Positions 24,692 through 36,485 of a stretch of DNA of 64,000 nucleotides are shown here, in pieces. Position 1 is the first letter of the stretch. The number at the start of each line of letters is the position of its first letter. The notes under the pieces are model-generated. The model was given only the letters and a program-made list of their open reading frames with translations, was not told where the DNA came from and searched no databases. Position numbers and translations under genes: made by a program. Source of the stretch: Trichosporon coremiiforme (taxonomy: Eukaryota; Basidiomycota; Tremellomycetes; Trichosporonales; Trichosporonaceae); assembly GCA_039545355.1 (NCBI GenBank), contig BCJJ01000002.1, forward strand, positions 1,141,956-1,205,955, given 5' to 3'.

Positions 24692-26834
24692 ATGTCTCTC
24701 ACTACTACGGCACCATTGAGCTTGCCCCCTCACGCTGATAGACCCTTCCAGTCGTCCATGTCCTATCCCCCCACTGAAGACCGCGCATACCAAGGCTACT
24801 ACGGCCGTCCGAGCTCAGCACACGGCACCCAGCAACCTCCGGACGCGCCCTCTCCTCAACGACTGCACTCCGCCGGTTCTGGTGCGACTTACGCCCGAAA
24901 CGCCCCTCCTCATTCTCCCTACACTCCGCACGAGGTCGCCCCTCCCGGATCATCCCACGGTTTGCCGCCGCCCGTCACTCCTGTGAACCCCTCCTCTGCT
25001 CCCTATCCCCAGCAGCAGCAGACTTATCCCGCCATGCCGCCCAACCAGAGCAACCAGGAGAACACCTCCCCCAACAACAGCCGCCCAGGCACTGCCGATT
25101 ACACCCCAGATGGTGCCCCGATTGTCCCCGTCGGTGTCAGCGGTGGCAAAATGTTCCGCTGCCGTGGCTTTGGAGAATGCAACAAGGTGTTCACACGCTC
25201 TGAGCACCTTGCTCGCCATGTTCGGTGAGTCCAGGATTGGAATGGAATGAGGCGCTGGCGACGCAGTCACGAGGGAAGAGGCTCTGTGCGCCATGAATGA
25301 CCACCCCCACCCTCGTACTGTCATCACCTCAACGGCCCATGCTTTTCCTTTACTTTGTTTCCGGTACTGACACCCTTTAGCAAGCACACTGGCGAGCGTC
25401 CCTTCCCTTGCCACTGTGGCAAGGCTTTCTCTCGACTGGACAACCTCCGTCAGCATGCTGCCACTGTCCATGCAGACCAGACCCAGTTAAACGAGGCCAT
25501 GCTTGCGCAGCTGGCCCAGGTTCATGCTACCCTTTCACAGCGTGCCAACCGTGAGCAGCGTCGCCGTGGTGAGGTTGTCGAGGTACCGAAGAACGCGGTG
25601 GAGCGCCCGCGCGGCGAGCGTGGACCCAAGGGAGGTCCTCCTAACGTTGCCGCCATTCCTCCAGGAGGACACGCCTACCCCGGTAACGGAGCTCCCAGCT
25701 ACAACCAGCCGCCCCACCAATGGGGACCGCCGCCTGCCGACCACGGTCGCCCTCGTACCTCTGGAAGCTGGGTCGAGTACCCTGGCTACGTCGCCGCTCC
25801 GGGCAGCGTCGGCAGCGATCAGCACCCGCCTGGCACCGCCGGCTCCGTCGGCTACGGTGACGACGCTGGACCCAGCCGACGCCCAATGTCGGCCACGACT
25901 GAACACGCCTACCCCGCTTACTACGAGCAAGGACCTCCCGGATCGGCCCACGGTCGACCTGCTACTGCTGCTCCACCTGGTACGTCTGGCTCTGACGACT
26001 CTGCCCAAGTCGCTCCTCCCTATCGCTCTCCGTCCTCTAGTGGAGCTGCCGGCGGTCACTACGCGGAGTCTGAACCTCCGTCCTCTGCCCACGGTCCTCC
26101 TCCTCACTCGCCTATGTACCCTCCCAATGGTGCCGTGCCTGGATCACAATCGGCTTACCCCTCAGCGGACCCCAGCCTCTACCCCCAGGGAACCGTTCCC
26201 CCCGAAGGCTCGCACCCCTACCCTCCCGGACACGACCAGGGAGGGTATGGTCCTCCTCCACCCGGATCATCTGGATCCTACTACTACCCTGGTCAGCAGG
26301 GTGGCCACTACTACGGCCAACAGTCACCTGCGGCTCAGGCCCAGGCGACTTTCTCGTCTGTTCCTCCAGGCACTACACCGACACAGCTACCCTCCCCACT
26401 ACTACGGCCAACAGTCACCTGCGGCTCAGGCCCAGGCGACTTTCTCGTCTGTTCCTCCAGGCACTACACCGACACAGCCGTACCCTCCCGGGTACAACGG
26501 TCAGGCTGGTGACTCTCCTTTCCAGTATAAGGCTCCTGGATCGTACCCTGGTTACCCCGGGTACGATGGAGGACGGAAGCGCCGAGCTGAGGACGACGCC
26601 AGTGCTGCGGATGGGCGCAAGCACCCTCGTTCCAGCGATGGTGGACCTCCTACCGGTGAGTGAACTTGGTGTCATGGTTGGGATCCCTAGTCTGACCGGT
26701 ATGCAGCCATCTCTGCACTCTTGGGATCTCCGCATCAAGACACTCGATCGCGCCCCTCAACGGGTGACGTTCCCCCTGCACCTGTTGGGTCCAACATTCC
26801 GTTCCGCCCCGAAGACGAGAAGAAGCCGGAGTAG
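24692..26834 (+). CDS. Two-finger C2H2 zinc-finger transcription factor, frame-shifted by a tandem duplication
   Basis: Probable sequence-specific nuclear regulator. Exon 1 is 24692-25224 and exon 2 starts at 25381. Finger 1 ([20 protein letters not shown]) spans the end of exon 1 and joins KHTGERPF and finger 2 ([16 protein letters not shown]) in exon 2, near residues 155-210. Paired fingers with this linker are typical of fungal Usv/Rsv/Nsf-like regulators; I cannot assign an orthologue. The flanks are low-complexity Pro/Gly/Tyr/Gln/Ser. As read, the frame stops at 26512 (554 residues), because a 91-bp duplication (26305-26395 repeated from 26396) is not a multiple of three. After the second copy, another frame continues through KRRAEDD to a donor after 26655, and a last exon 26707-26834 ends DEKKPE. 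A single repeat copy would leave the frame open, so either the C-terminus has been replaced or the assembly is wrong. Confidence 0.8.
26305..26488 (+). repeat. 91-bp tandem duplication inside the C2H2 gene
   Basis: The unit beginning ccactactacggcc at 26305 recurs at 26396. The first 82 or so bases are identical. Then copy one reads agctaccctcc where copy two reads agccgtaccctcc, so copy one lacks two bases relative to a 93-bp (31-codon) unit. Near-identity points to a very recent event or an assembly artefact. Confidence 0.9.
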
Positions 26835-28768
26835 AGTTAGACATCGCTCAGTCGCTCAGCTCTGCAATGGCATCGAGCCCGCCCCACCATCATCAACCGC
26901 ACAACATCACTCCACCTTATCCACCATCAACCCTACCTCTATCATGCAAACAACTCCCACTCAGCCCTCGAGGCAGCAACAACAATAATCGCATGCGCGT
27001 GACTCGCCCCAGCTCGGAACAGCGACTCGTCGACAGTCTGAATGTGTAGCAACCCTGCCTCATTACGCGTGCTGAGCGCGCCTGTTTAAGTTAATCTCGG
27101 AAAGCTCCTAGCATTGATAAGGAACACAAGTATTTATCAGGACGTTTTATCAATATCACTGGAACTGCCCAGAGGTTTGTTTAGTTTTTCTCTTCTGTTT
27201 TTAAGATTCGTTTATTCGCGAGAGCCGGTGGAAAAGTACAGCAGGAAGGTGTTAATAGTGTAGTTGTGTGACTGGTGGGCAGCTCTGCTCGCCAGTGCGC
27301 GGACTCCCAAGTGCCTAAGCCGTCGAACGTGCCCGGGTTTCGAATGCAGACTGTGACCGTGAACAATTGGCAGTGCGGGTGCGGACCAATGCATATCCGG
27401 AGATACAAGACTGATGGTGTCGATCGGTGCGGATCCGGTATCTGAGACGGGACAGTGATCCGATCGACAGTGATCCGATCGACAGTGATCCGATCGACAG
27501 TGATCAGTGATCAGTGATGTGATGGCCAAAGAGCGGTACCTGGTTTAAGATATTATTAGATCGAGAGATCGCAGACAGCGACAATGGCATAAGGAACCTC
27601 GTTTGTCGGATCGCGTGGAGCTGGTGGAGTGGGGTGGGGCCGCAGAGGAACACCTTGCAGATCGTTCCCAAGATCCGAGCGCCTGAGGGCCCGAGAGCCC
27701 CGAAAGAGTGGGTTGGGCGACGTTGGGTCAGGACGTGCCATGTGGATGGAACGCATAGCACGCATGAGGCTCCATATCTCAGTGGCCACAGTGGGTGAAG
27801 GCGGTGTATCGGTGAGCCGATGGTTTGGGCACTGGGTATTGGGAACGGTGGGACCATTGAGGCATGGACCATTGAGGCATGCATTCCGCACAACTTGGCC
27901 AAATGTGTATTTTCCGCGGAGCAAGTCCCACAATCCCAGAGCGAGTGCGTGTGCTACGTTAGACTTTTGAGGCTACTGGCGCTTGACCGGTTGCGTGGCA
28001 TGTGGCACAGCGCCTGCCTGACTGCCTTCACTGCCTTTCTCCAACGACAGTGATGTCGTACAGGGACGAAAGCTGCGTCCGGGACGCAGCTGATGCAGCT
28101 GAGCTTCCAAGAATGGGACCGAAAGGACGGTGTTAGCCTCCTTTCAAAGGAGACGAGGCACGATGACTTGCGCCGAAAACAATCTCGATACGACGAACGA
28201 GGGAAGGGAGTACGTGGTGCCGTCTGTTCGGAGCTGTGTGGCGGGTACTGAAGGGACGCCAATGTTAGAGGCTGCTCACGCAGACATCTTTTAGACTTGC
28301 GCGGCCGTGAAGCATAGCTGGATGCGAGGTTTACACGATGCGGGCTCAAATCTCGGGCTCAGCGATGAGGAGAGGCTGAAAGCCGGCTTGCTCGGCGACA
28401 GCGACCGGTCTACATCCCTCACCGAGCACGCCAGGTGAACTAGCACCCGATGCCGCCCTGCCTCTAGCGTGACTCGTGTCTTCAACGCCCTCCGTGGCTG
28501 GAGTATCTGGTGCAGCCGGGGCAGGCAATACCCAGCTCTATCGCGGCTGCCCGACTCCTCTCTTGTCCCGCTGTCTCTCTGCTGCCTGGCTCGATACGTG
28601 ACATTCTCTTTCTACGGTCGTCTTGCGCTTCAGGTTCTCATCTCAAGGTGCGGGCTCTGCTGAGCTGAAGCACTGACCACGGTGCCAGCTGATCCAGTTG
28701 TCGATCGCCTCGCATCTGCAGTCGTACCTTTGAAGCATCCCTTGGTCTCTCCATCCTTCCCATCCTGC
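26835..28768. other. Intergenic region without recognised genes
   Basis: About 1.9 kb between the C2H2 gene and the secreted-protein gene. It contains the 15-bp tandem repeat at 27451 and a doubled 15-bp word (ggaccattgaggcat) near 27851-27880. The reading frames are short and overlapping with no recognisable family. Confidence 0.5.
27451..27519 (+). repeat. 15-bp tandem repeat gacagtgatccgatc
   Basis: Three perfect copies start at 27451, 27466 and 27481. A fourth copy at 27496 decays into agtgatc steps (cagtgatcagtgatcagtg). The unit contains overlapping gatc words. There are no spacers, so it is a minisatellite and not a CRISPR array. Confidence 0.85.
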
Positions 28769-29474
28769 TTATCTTGCCCTCCTTTGCCATTGTTCTTTCC
28801 GTTTCCCCGTTGCCTTCACTTCCACCGTTCCCCACACTACCCGAACCCGCAGCTTTACCTTCCCCTTACTGGAGCCCCCAGATTTACGAGCCTTCCCTGA
28901 CTTCCTGGCGTTTCCAATCTTGAGCCTCTTGACATTCTTGGAGCTGCCAGCCCCAGTGGAGCTCGTCCCTGCCGCAGGACAAGCAGTCGTAGGCACGCAG
29001 CAGACATAGTACTTGCCCCCGGCGTCGCGGCAGTTGTTTGCTCCGAAGCGCCAGACCTTATCACGATATATGTGCTTACCGGGACGGCAATTCTTGTACT
29101 TCTTGTTCAGGCGGCGCTCGTTGATGGGGCGCATTATTCTGGCATGTCCCGCCGCGCTTGCCCAGATCGCGCTGCACGAGGTCGTCCTGCACCACCGCTC
29201 CCCGGATACAGGACACGGACTCGAACGTGGCACCCGCTTCAGCGGCGAACTCGGTTTCAGCGGGGACGATCGCGATCTTGTTCAGCTCGTTAAACGCAAC
29301 GGCACTCGCGGATGAGGTCGCCCAGCCAAGACACTCGCCGCTGGCAGCTTCATCGGCGCACTCGAAGTGACCACTGAGGTCGGCGTTGTCCACCTCGGCT
29401 TCGTTCGAGGCCGCAGCACCGAGGTCGGTGGCGGCTAGAGCTCCCAGCGGTACAAATGTGGAAGCGAAGCGCAT
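28769..29474 (-). pseudogene. Secreted cysteine-rich protein gene split over two frames
   Basis: From 29474 a frame opens with a signal peptide-like MRFASTFVPLGALAA, an acidic pro-region with three cysteines and a Kex2-type LGKR near residue 108. Just downstream, near 29120-29145, codon usage (C/G-ending codons) moves to the next frame. That frame carries a basic, Cys-containing segment with NC, NC, VCC and AC cysteines and a Lys/Arg-rich tail ending at 28769. The original frame soon reaches a stop with A-ending codons, so the second frame is the likelier coding one. No GT-AG pair of suitable length explains the change. It is either a true one-base frameshift, a sequence error or programmed slippage. 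The layout (signal, pro-region, dibasic site, compact Cys-rich part) resembles secreted effectors or killer-like peptides, but I recognise no family. Confidence 0.5.
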
Positions 29475-30652
29475 GTCTGTGCGACTATGCGAGGGTGAAG
29501 TCGGGAGTGTGTGGGGCTCGTGATGAGCATACCGGACTTGTATTTGTATGTTGGATACCCTTGGTAATCTGTGGCTGCCTCACTCGAAGCCGGTGCTGAG
29601 GGGAGTCTCGCAGAGGTCATGCGGGCTTGTTTCGTCTGCTGAAGGACACGGGAGGTTCCAGAGCGTTCCTGTCATGGCGATAGGACTTGATGACAGAGGG
29701 CCTAGGTTGAGGACAAGAGCAACCGTGGCCGAACCAGAATGGTCAGCCTGCCAGTCGTCTTTGAAGTATGCCCATGACATTGTTCTACGGCGACCAGAAC
29801 GTCTCCGTGTCGTATAGAAGACCTAGCGGCGTTTGTTCGACATTTGACTGTCATGGTCGCGGACATTCGTGGTTTCAGTGTTCCATAGACGTGACCGCTG
29901 CGTCAATTTGTGTCCCAAGAGTCGACGTCTTATGTCCCAAGAGACATCGATCTCATCGACAATACTGGGAGCCAACGATAATAGATGCCGACGCCGCGTC
30001 TCAGAACACACAGCGGCGTCATAACGCTTGCCGTCCACACGGGTAGGCAGCCTGGAGGAAGTGGTACTGCTGTGAACAGGTGGCTCTCTTAAGATGAAAC
30101 TGAATTTCAACGTAGGGCAGGGATCGATGAGAGACCGATATCAGAATGCCGAGCTCGCCGTGCTACAATTGAGCAGGGAAGGCGGTAACATCATCGTCAG
30201 TGGTGAGATACTCTGACAGTGTATGCCGTTAGAAGCTGTTACGCCACGCACGCTTGAGCAAACAAGGAGTCGCTCTCGGAAGAAGAAGACTTGCAAGATT
30301 CGAAACAGCATGACATGAAGGGGATACCTGTCGCAGATCAGCCGTTTGTCTTAACACTAAGACAACGGCTCACATGACTCATGCCACCAAACTATGAGTG
30401 CACTTGCCCTCGTCCAGCACTTCTTCATCCTCCTCATCTCTGACCGACGACTGAGCACTTTCCACTTCGACCTTTTCTCACACATTTACTGCACAACCAT
30501 ACCACCCCAGCACGGTCAGCGCGAATCTCGGCTCGGCATTCACTGCTATCTACGCTCTCGAACCAACCCCCGGGGTATGCGACATGCGTAGTACAGCCTT
30601 CCCTTGAGACCTGAACACTTGTTGCAGCTGCCTCCAGCGCATATAGCTACGG
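29475..30652. other. Intergenic region without recognised genes
   Basis: About 1.2 kb. The short frames present lack family features and no repeat or RNA gene is evident. It presumably includes the promoter of the minus-strand secreted-protein gene. Confidence 0.45.
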
Positions 30653-31883
30653 GATGAGGCTCGTCGGCAGCTACTGGCAGGACTGGGAGATGAGCCTACC
30701 TGATGTCGACCCCTGGCTGACGGCAGGTGTGGTTGGAAGATAGCCAGGGAAGGCGTCTGAGTGGGTTATTTATGCGACAGTTGGCTCTGACAGGCAGATG
30801 AGTATCAAGCTCAGTACATCCCCGAAGATTTGACCGCATCGCCAAGGTCCATATGGAGTGCGAGGGTGGACAGGTGAACGCAACCCTTCGGTGGCCTCAC
30901 GCTGATTGTTCAGGATTTCAGCATCTGCGCTGTCTCACGTCTGTACCCGGATTTCGACTGGCACATAACCCCATGGGTGGATGGACGTCGCATTGAGAGC
31001 CGATCTGTCAGCAAGGTCCACAAGCACAAGTCTCAGAAGATCTCAATCTTTTATGCGGCCATGTTTGGCTCGACACTCAAGCGCAGACTGACTTTTGCAA
31101 CACTCGTAAGGCACAGCATCGGACATGGCAGTCTTGTTCAAGACTCGCATAGAGGATGGCCCTCGTCTTGATTCCGATACAGCCACTCGACTCGGTACGA
31201 TTGAAGTGCGGCTTACAGGCGGGACAAGTAGACGCACTGCCACCCCGTTTATGCCAACAACTTTCTCGTGCTGCTATCCACACGGTTGATGAGAAGCTCA
31301 AGGAGGTAAGTCGATCGATGGCAAGTCAACTGACGCAAGGTTGCGCCTAGTAGCTACGTGAGGTAAGATCTCTTGTACGTGCATTGCTAATGACAAGCGG
31401 TGGCAATCGTCGGGGAGGGTTATCTGCGCTACGGCTATACTCTCGACCAGGGCCTTAAGACACCCACCTACAAGATTCAGATCTCAGTATGTGACATCCA
31501 GCGGCATTTCGCTGACAGTCGCAGCACGCGACACGCCCCGCCTGATGCTGAAGGACATCATCCTGAGCGCCAAGGAGGAACCGTAATCTGCCCCTAGTAC
31601 TGCGAGTGTCAAGGTGGACAAGGAGGACAGTAAGGTCAAAAAAGAGAAGGAAGAGAAGAAGCGCAAGAGCGCTGGAAGCGGGAACGCTGAGGGAGGGCCA
31701 AGCCGCCGCCGCGTCGCGACCACCACCGCCCCCCATCAGGATGAGATCAAGGCACTCGACACCTCTAGCAAGAAGCGCAAGATCCACACGGTCGATCTGA
31801 CGACGGACCGTAAACCTGAGTTCGTCAGTCTGCCAGCGTCTGACGACGAGGATCAACATCAGAAGCCCGTCATCAGTCCTTGA
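30653..31883 (+). pseudogene. DUF7918-like gene remnant
   Basis: Several fragments read in order like a basidiomycete DUF7918 protein: AKVHMECEGGQ joined across an intron (about 30874-30913) to DFSICAVSRLYPDFDWHITPWVDGRR, then LGTIEVRL, then AAIHTVDEKLKE, then VGEGYLRYG, then DTPRLMLKDIILSAKEE and a Lys-rich nuclear-type tail (KKEKEEKKRKSA) ending at 31883. Introns with gtaag or gtatg donors fit between some pieces. However, the fragments change frame near 30830 and near 31250 without splice sites, and codon usage is poorer than in neighbouring genes. I therefore call it a decaying copy. The family assignment is tentative and comes from the WVDGR and terminal segments. An intact gene with misread exons remains possible. 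Confidence 0.45.
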
Positions 31884-31927
31884 TAGTGTTGTACAATATG
31901 CATGCCCGTTGTATACTTCTACATCCT

Positions 31928-34047
31928 CTATCCCAGAAGGGCAAGGAAACGGCCCACCTGGCTCCTGCGCAACCATCCCTGCGCAACATGTGCCCACCAC
32001 AGTGCCCAGGCGGAATTCCTCCGCCATCCGAGCATGACAGCGCCAAGCCCAACGACAAGGATACCCAGTGCGAGCGCCGTGCCGAAGTTGCTGTGGAGTT
32101 TGCCGGGCAGGAGGGTCGAGAGGAAATGTCGCGGTACGCGTTTGATAGGTAAGGGGGCGGGCTCGTCGAGGTCGTCGAGCTCGTCGCCGCCGGGCACTAT
32201 GACGTCGGCGTCTATGCATGCTTCGGCGTCGGCGTGTGAGAACGGGAGCCTCTTTGCCGTCGGTGTCTTGACGCCCTCACTGTCGCTCTCCTCGCTTTCC
32301 TCGCTGTCCTCCGATTCCTGGGGCTTCTCGACCTCCCCGTCCACGTCGGACGAGTCAAAAGGACGCCCAAGCTTCTCCCAATCAAACGTTCTAACCACGC
32401 TTCCCGGCCCTAGAACTTCCAGTCCCTTCATATCCTCCCCGTCGAAGGGATACCTCTCCATCAAGCTGTCGGCCAGCTGGAACACCTCGCTGAGCACAAG
32501 GGGCGAGAAGGGGTTGACTTCCTCGTCCCTCGTCGGTCTGTCGATGTCGATTTCGACAGTCTCGAGCCCATCCGTCCGGGACAGTGTGTCGGTTATAATC
32601 GCCTCGGCGCGGGGTTCGAGTTCCGCCAGCACGGGTCCCTCCAGATTCAGAGTGCTCTTCTCGTCGAGTTCCGGGGCAAGGGTGGTCGATCGGTCGAGCT
32701 CGGAGCGGAGGGCGGCCTTCTCGTCCACCTCTCCGTCCGCTGCCTTCTCGCTAGCCGGGGAGTCAAGGCTCGGCTTCGCCTCGCCCTGGTTCCGCCGGCG
32801 TGACCGCGACCGTGACCTGGACGCACTGGGCCCTCGGCTGCCTTCCCTCGGTCCACGCTCGGCCGTTGACCGCGTCGGCCGCGATCCCGGTGGCGGCGGA
32901 GAAGGTGCATCAGGTGTGTCGGGGTACAGTGGAGGCAAGCGTGCGAAGAGCGGATGCAACAAAGACGGATCGTCGTGGGCTTCGGGGTGTGCCGCGATCA
33001 ATTTCAGCAGCTGGGGTCGTTTCGACATGAGTATCTGGAGTCAGCTGGCACTGTAGAAGAGCTAGCTTACAGCTACAGCGAGGTAGATTGCGCTGATTGG
33101 GTTGCGCGCAATGAGAAAGTCAAAGATGCGCTGCACGGGCGCGAGCGTGTCAATGTCGTGGGAGAAGAGGGTCAGGATCCACGAGAGCGCGAAGAAGGGC
33201 AGCGTTGGGACCGGCGAGATTCTGTCTGTCAGCTAGCTTGCACGAATGGTAACTCACGTAGAAGACAACCGGTACAGCTGCGGGTCTGCCTTTGCTAACA
33301 ACCGCCGGAGAAGCCTCAGCATGCCCATCATCGGGCCCAGGCCTGCGCCCATAGCGTCTCGCACGCGGTACAGGCAGACAATCTTGGTCGCCTGCGTCAG
33401 CGTGTCCCACTCCCTCTTTTCCTCTTCCCCGGGCTGGGCGGGATACGGCACGCTGCTCAGTAGCGTCAAGTAGAGCACTGTCGCGATATCATGCAGGCCC
33501 TGGAAATAGGACAGGCGCGGGTGCTGCTGGAGCACAGAGCAGATGAGCGCCTGCAGGTCCTCCTGCATTGCGGATTTTGAGCCGCCGCTGATGCCGCGGG
33601 GGTACGCGACGAACGCCCTCCGCGTGTCGAGGAGTACCTGTCCCTCGTCCGCGTGCGGCGTGAAGACAACGGATGCGCTCGCCGTGTCCGTGCTCGCGCT
33701 GTCGGCACCCTTATCGGGAGTGCTGCCCCGCGCCCGGCTGCTCTCGCCCAATGTGTCCGCGTGCAGAAGCTCCAGCCTGTCGTTAGCTCATTGAGGTGTT
33801 GAACAGCGTACCATGCCGCCCGCCGTGCGCTTCGAGAGCCGAACCCGCCAGGCTGGGAGGAGAGGCGCCGCAACTCATCCTCGTTGTGCGCCTCTACGGC
33901 CTTGAGAACGGCGGCATCGCGCTCGCGTTCCCAAGGCGGGGCCACCGTCACCCGTACTTCCGGCTTCTGTTCAGGCGGCGAGTCGAGTGCAAGCTTCTCG
34001 TCGAGGAGTGTCGACGCTGGCGGATCTGCGGGTTTCACTGCGCTCAT
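31928..34047 (-). CDS. GYP8: TBC-domain Rab GTPase-activating protein, Gyp8/TBC1D20 type
   Basis: Predicted Rab GAP acting at the ER-Golgi interface. Exons 31928-33034, 33071-33221, 33258-33776 and 33812-34047 give 670 residues. The TBC core is visible: RRAAW joined across intron 1 to LELLHAD; QEDLQALICSVLQQHPRLSYFQGLHDI near 140-180 (the YFQG Gln finger); then LPFFALSWILTLFSHDI and FLIARNPISAIYLAVAIL. The first arginine-finger motif (IxxDxxR) appears as LLDTRRAF, which is atypical. A long acidic insert (residues about 330-600) separates the TBC domain from a C-terminal hydrophobic segment (TALALGILVVGLGAVMLGW), as in membrane-anchored TBC1D20/Gyp8. All three introns are 35-36 nt. Confidence 0.85.
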
Positions 34048-34559
34048 GTCGACCGAACGCAGGGTGGGGTATAGTTATCAAAGGAGGGTCGATACGGTGT
34101 GACTGAGATGGTGCAGGAGCATAGTGCGGACTGACGTACTGGCGGGAGGTGGACACGGGCATGGGTGCGCTCTCCCTCTTTGGTGGATCATTAGGGTGCC
34201 TGGTACACTTAGCCGGACCCTACCATACATAATCCCTTCCTGGGATCCTTGGCTGATGCGCGGCAAGGCGAGGAAAGTGCCAAGCTGCGGCGTGCGGCGT
34301 GCCCCGTGGCTGCGGGCGCCCTGCCGTTGATGTTTTCGAGTGACCGGCGCCCTTTACCCCTTCGCGTTTGCACCGTAGCAGAACTCAGCGGCCAGGGCGG
34401 TGAGTCAAACGGCCATTGCACACCTTTGTATCACAATCCTGCAAACCTAACCGCAGACGCCTAAGACTCACACCCTACCCGGCTTGTTCTCCTGCCATCG
34501 GGCCACCTGCTCTTCGGCGTACATTTTCTGGCCAAAGTCTCTCCGTCGCCAACTCGCCC
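34048..34559. promoter_or_regulatory. Divergent intergenic region, TBC GAP / LCB3
   Basis: About 510 bp between divergent start codons. It must contain both promoters. No repeat or RNA gene was recognised. Confidence 0.45.
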
Positions 34560-36485
34560 ATGACCATCCAACTCGACGACAACGCCATGACAAACGGCGC
34601 AAACGGTACCAACGGCAACGGTAGCGGTAACGGCATCCACCCCACCGGCAAGCGCCCAGGCCCCGCCGGCAATGGCGATCTGTCCCTCTCGGAGAAGCAG
34701 CCGCTGCACGACGACCTGAACCCACTCCCGCCGCGCGCAACCGTGACAGCGACCAACACGAACACGATCGTCCAGCCCACCCCCGTCAAGGCAGGCAGCA
34801 AAGACGTCGAGGCCGGGAAGCGCTCTCCGTCGCCACCGCCCAAGATCGAGGCCGGGCGGCAGCCAGACGCGGTGTACGCTGAGCGCCTGGCGCCATGGCG
34901 AGACGCATTCCGACGCTGGTGTGTCCGCCGCCTCGGGCCTGAGAGCGAGCGCATCGCCCGCTGGCAGGCCAAGGTCCGCACACCGGCGCGCGACACGTTC
35001 TTCTTCTACAGCGCCATCTTCGGCAGTGAGTATAGTTGCACCGCCTCCAGAGCTTGCAGATCGCAGCGCGGAGCCGCCCGACGGGTCCAGCACGGACCAC
35101 ACTGGCTTGGCAAGTAAAGTTACCACCAGCTAACAACAGCGCACACATTCTTCACCGCCTTCCTCCCCGTCCTCTTCTGGCTCGGATACCCCGTCGAGGG
35201 CCGAATGTGAGCTACGATTGGGTTACGGTAAGCTGACCAGCAGCCTCCTGTTCGTCGTCGGACTCGGCATCTACCTTTCATGCGTGCTTAAGGATGTCGC
35301 CTGCACACCGCGCCCGTATGCGCCGCCCGTCACCCGGTTGTGTAAGTTAAAACCTCAGCGACGGCAACTGATATCAGCGATCAGCACGCATCATCGCGAG
35401 TACGGCTTCCCGTCGTCGCACTCGACGAACGCGATCAGCATTGCGCTCTTCATGGGCCAGATGATGTGGGAGCGGCGCGAGTGGTTCGGCATGCCCATGG
35501 TGCTGCTGGGCTGGACCGTGCTGTTCTTCTACTACGCCAGCGTCGCCGGCGGCCGTATCTACTGCGGCATGCACTCGTCAAGTGAGTTACGAAGCGATTG
35601 ACGCCGCTAACGCTCAGTCGACGTCATCGGTGGCACGCTGCTCGGCATCTTCTGCTGGGTCGGCCAGATCGCGGGCAAGGCGATCCTCGACTGGGTCGAG
35701 ACCGGCTCCCTCTGGAGCATCTACCTCGGCTTCCCGCTCACGCTTGCGCTGATCCACTTCCACCCGCGGACGCCGGACGACTGCCCCTGCTTCGAAGATG
35801 CCGTAGCTATCATCTCCGTCATCTTCGGTTGCACCGTGGGCCACCTGCTGGAGCACTACTTCCCTCTCCCCAAGGGCTCGGGCGTCTGGTCTCTCGGCAT
35901 TCTCTGGGGTCTCTTCTTCAACCTCGTCAAGATTACAGTGGGGCTCGCGGCCATCGTCGTCTGGCGCCTGATTGCCAAGCCGACGTGCCTCCGTTTGTTC
36001 CCCGTCATCTTCCGTGCCGTCTCCAAGGCGCTCGACACGGAACTCCCCCACCGCCCCTTCTACGCGCCCGCGACAACGTACAAGGGCGGCGCAGACGCGC
36101 CGATCCGGCCCGTGCCGTCCTTCGGCGAGCTGGCCCACGTCGACTCGGACGTCAACCTCGACGTGAAGGCGAGCAGCCGCCGCTCCCCTTCGCCTTTGAA
36201 CGTCGAAGACAGCGTGCAGATGCGCCACCGCCACCAGAAGGGCGCGGACATGGCGACGCTGAAACGCCGCTTCGACCCCGTCGCGGGCAACTCGCACCGC
36301 GGACGCCGCGCGAGTCTCCGCAAACGCTACGATGCCGAGGGTGAGTCCCCCCACGGCTCAACGAAGGGACCTAGCTGACCACAGTGCTCACAAAGTTTGT
36401 CGTGTACACCGGCATCGGCCTTGTCGCCGGTACGGTGACGCCCTTCGTCGCGCGCGAGCTGGAACTCGCGTACGGCCTGCCTTAG
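34560..36485 (+). CDS. LCB3: Sphingoid long-chain base 1-phosphate phosphatase (PAP2 family)
   Basis: ER membrane enzyme expected to dephosphorylate dihydrosphingosine- and phytosphingosine-1-phosphate. Exons 34560-35025, 35140-35206, 35244-35341, 35378-35581, 35618-36340 and 36385-36485 give 552 residues. The three PAP2 phosphatase motifs are in order: KDVACTPRP (about 197), PSSHSTN (about 220) and GRIYCGMHSSIDVIGG (about 270-290) with its His and Asp. Multiple hydrophobic helices surround them, and the soluble N-terminus (about 1-150) is Gly/Asn/Pro-rich. The order and spacing match yeast Lcb3/Ysr3 and not the shorter diacylglycerol-pyrophosphate phosphatases. The start chosen gives MTIQLDDN; further upstream the frame lacks a plausible Met context. 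Acceptor choice at 35240 versus 35243 changes one residue. Confidence 0.9.

Noticed and set aside
27451..27519. CRISPR-like direct repeats
   Set aside because: The units are contiguous with no spacers, in a eukaryotic context; it is a minisatellite.
31583..31597. 15-nt gtaatctgcccctag as an intron in the DUF7918-like remnant
   Set aside because: Far shorter than any credible intron in this genome and lacking a branch site. It more likely contains a genuine stop.
31902..33056. 384-codon plus-strand open frame
   Set aside because: It is antisense to the C-terminal exon of the TBC gene and Ser-rich from reverse-reading acidic codons.
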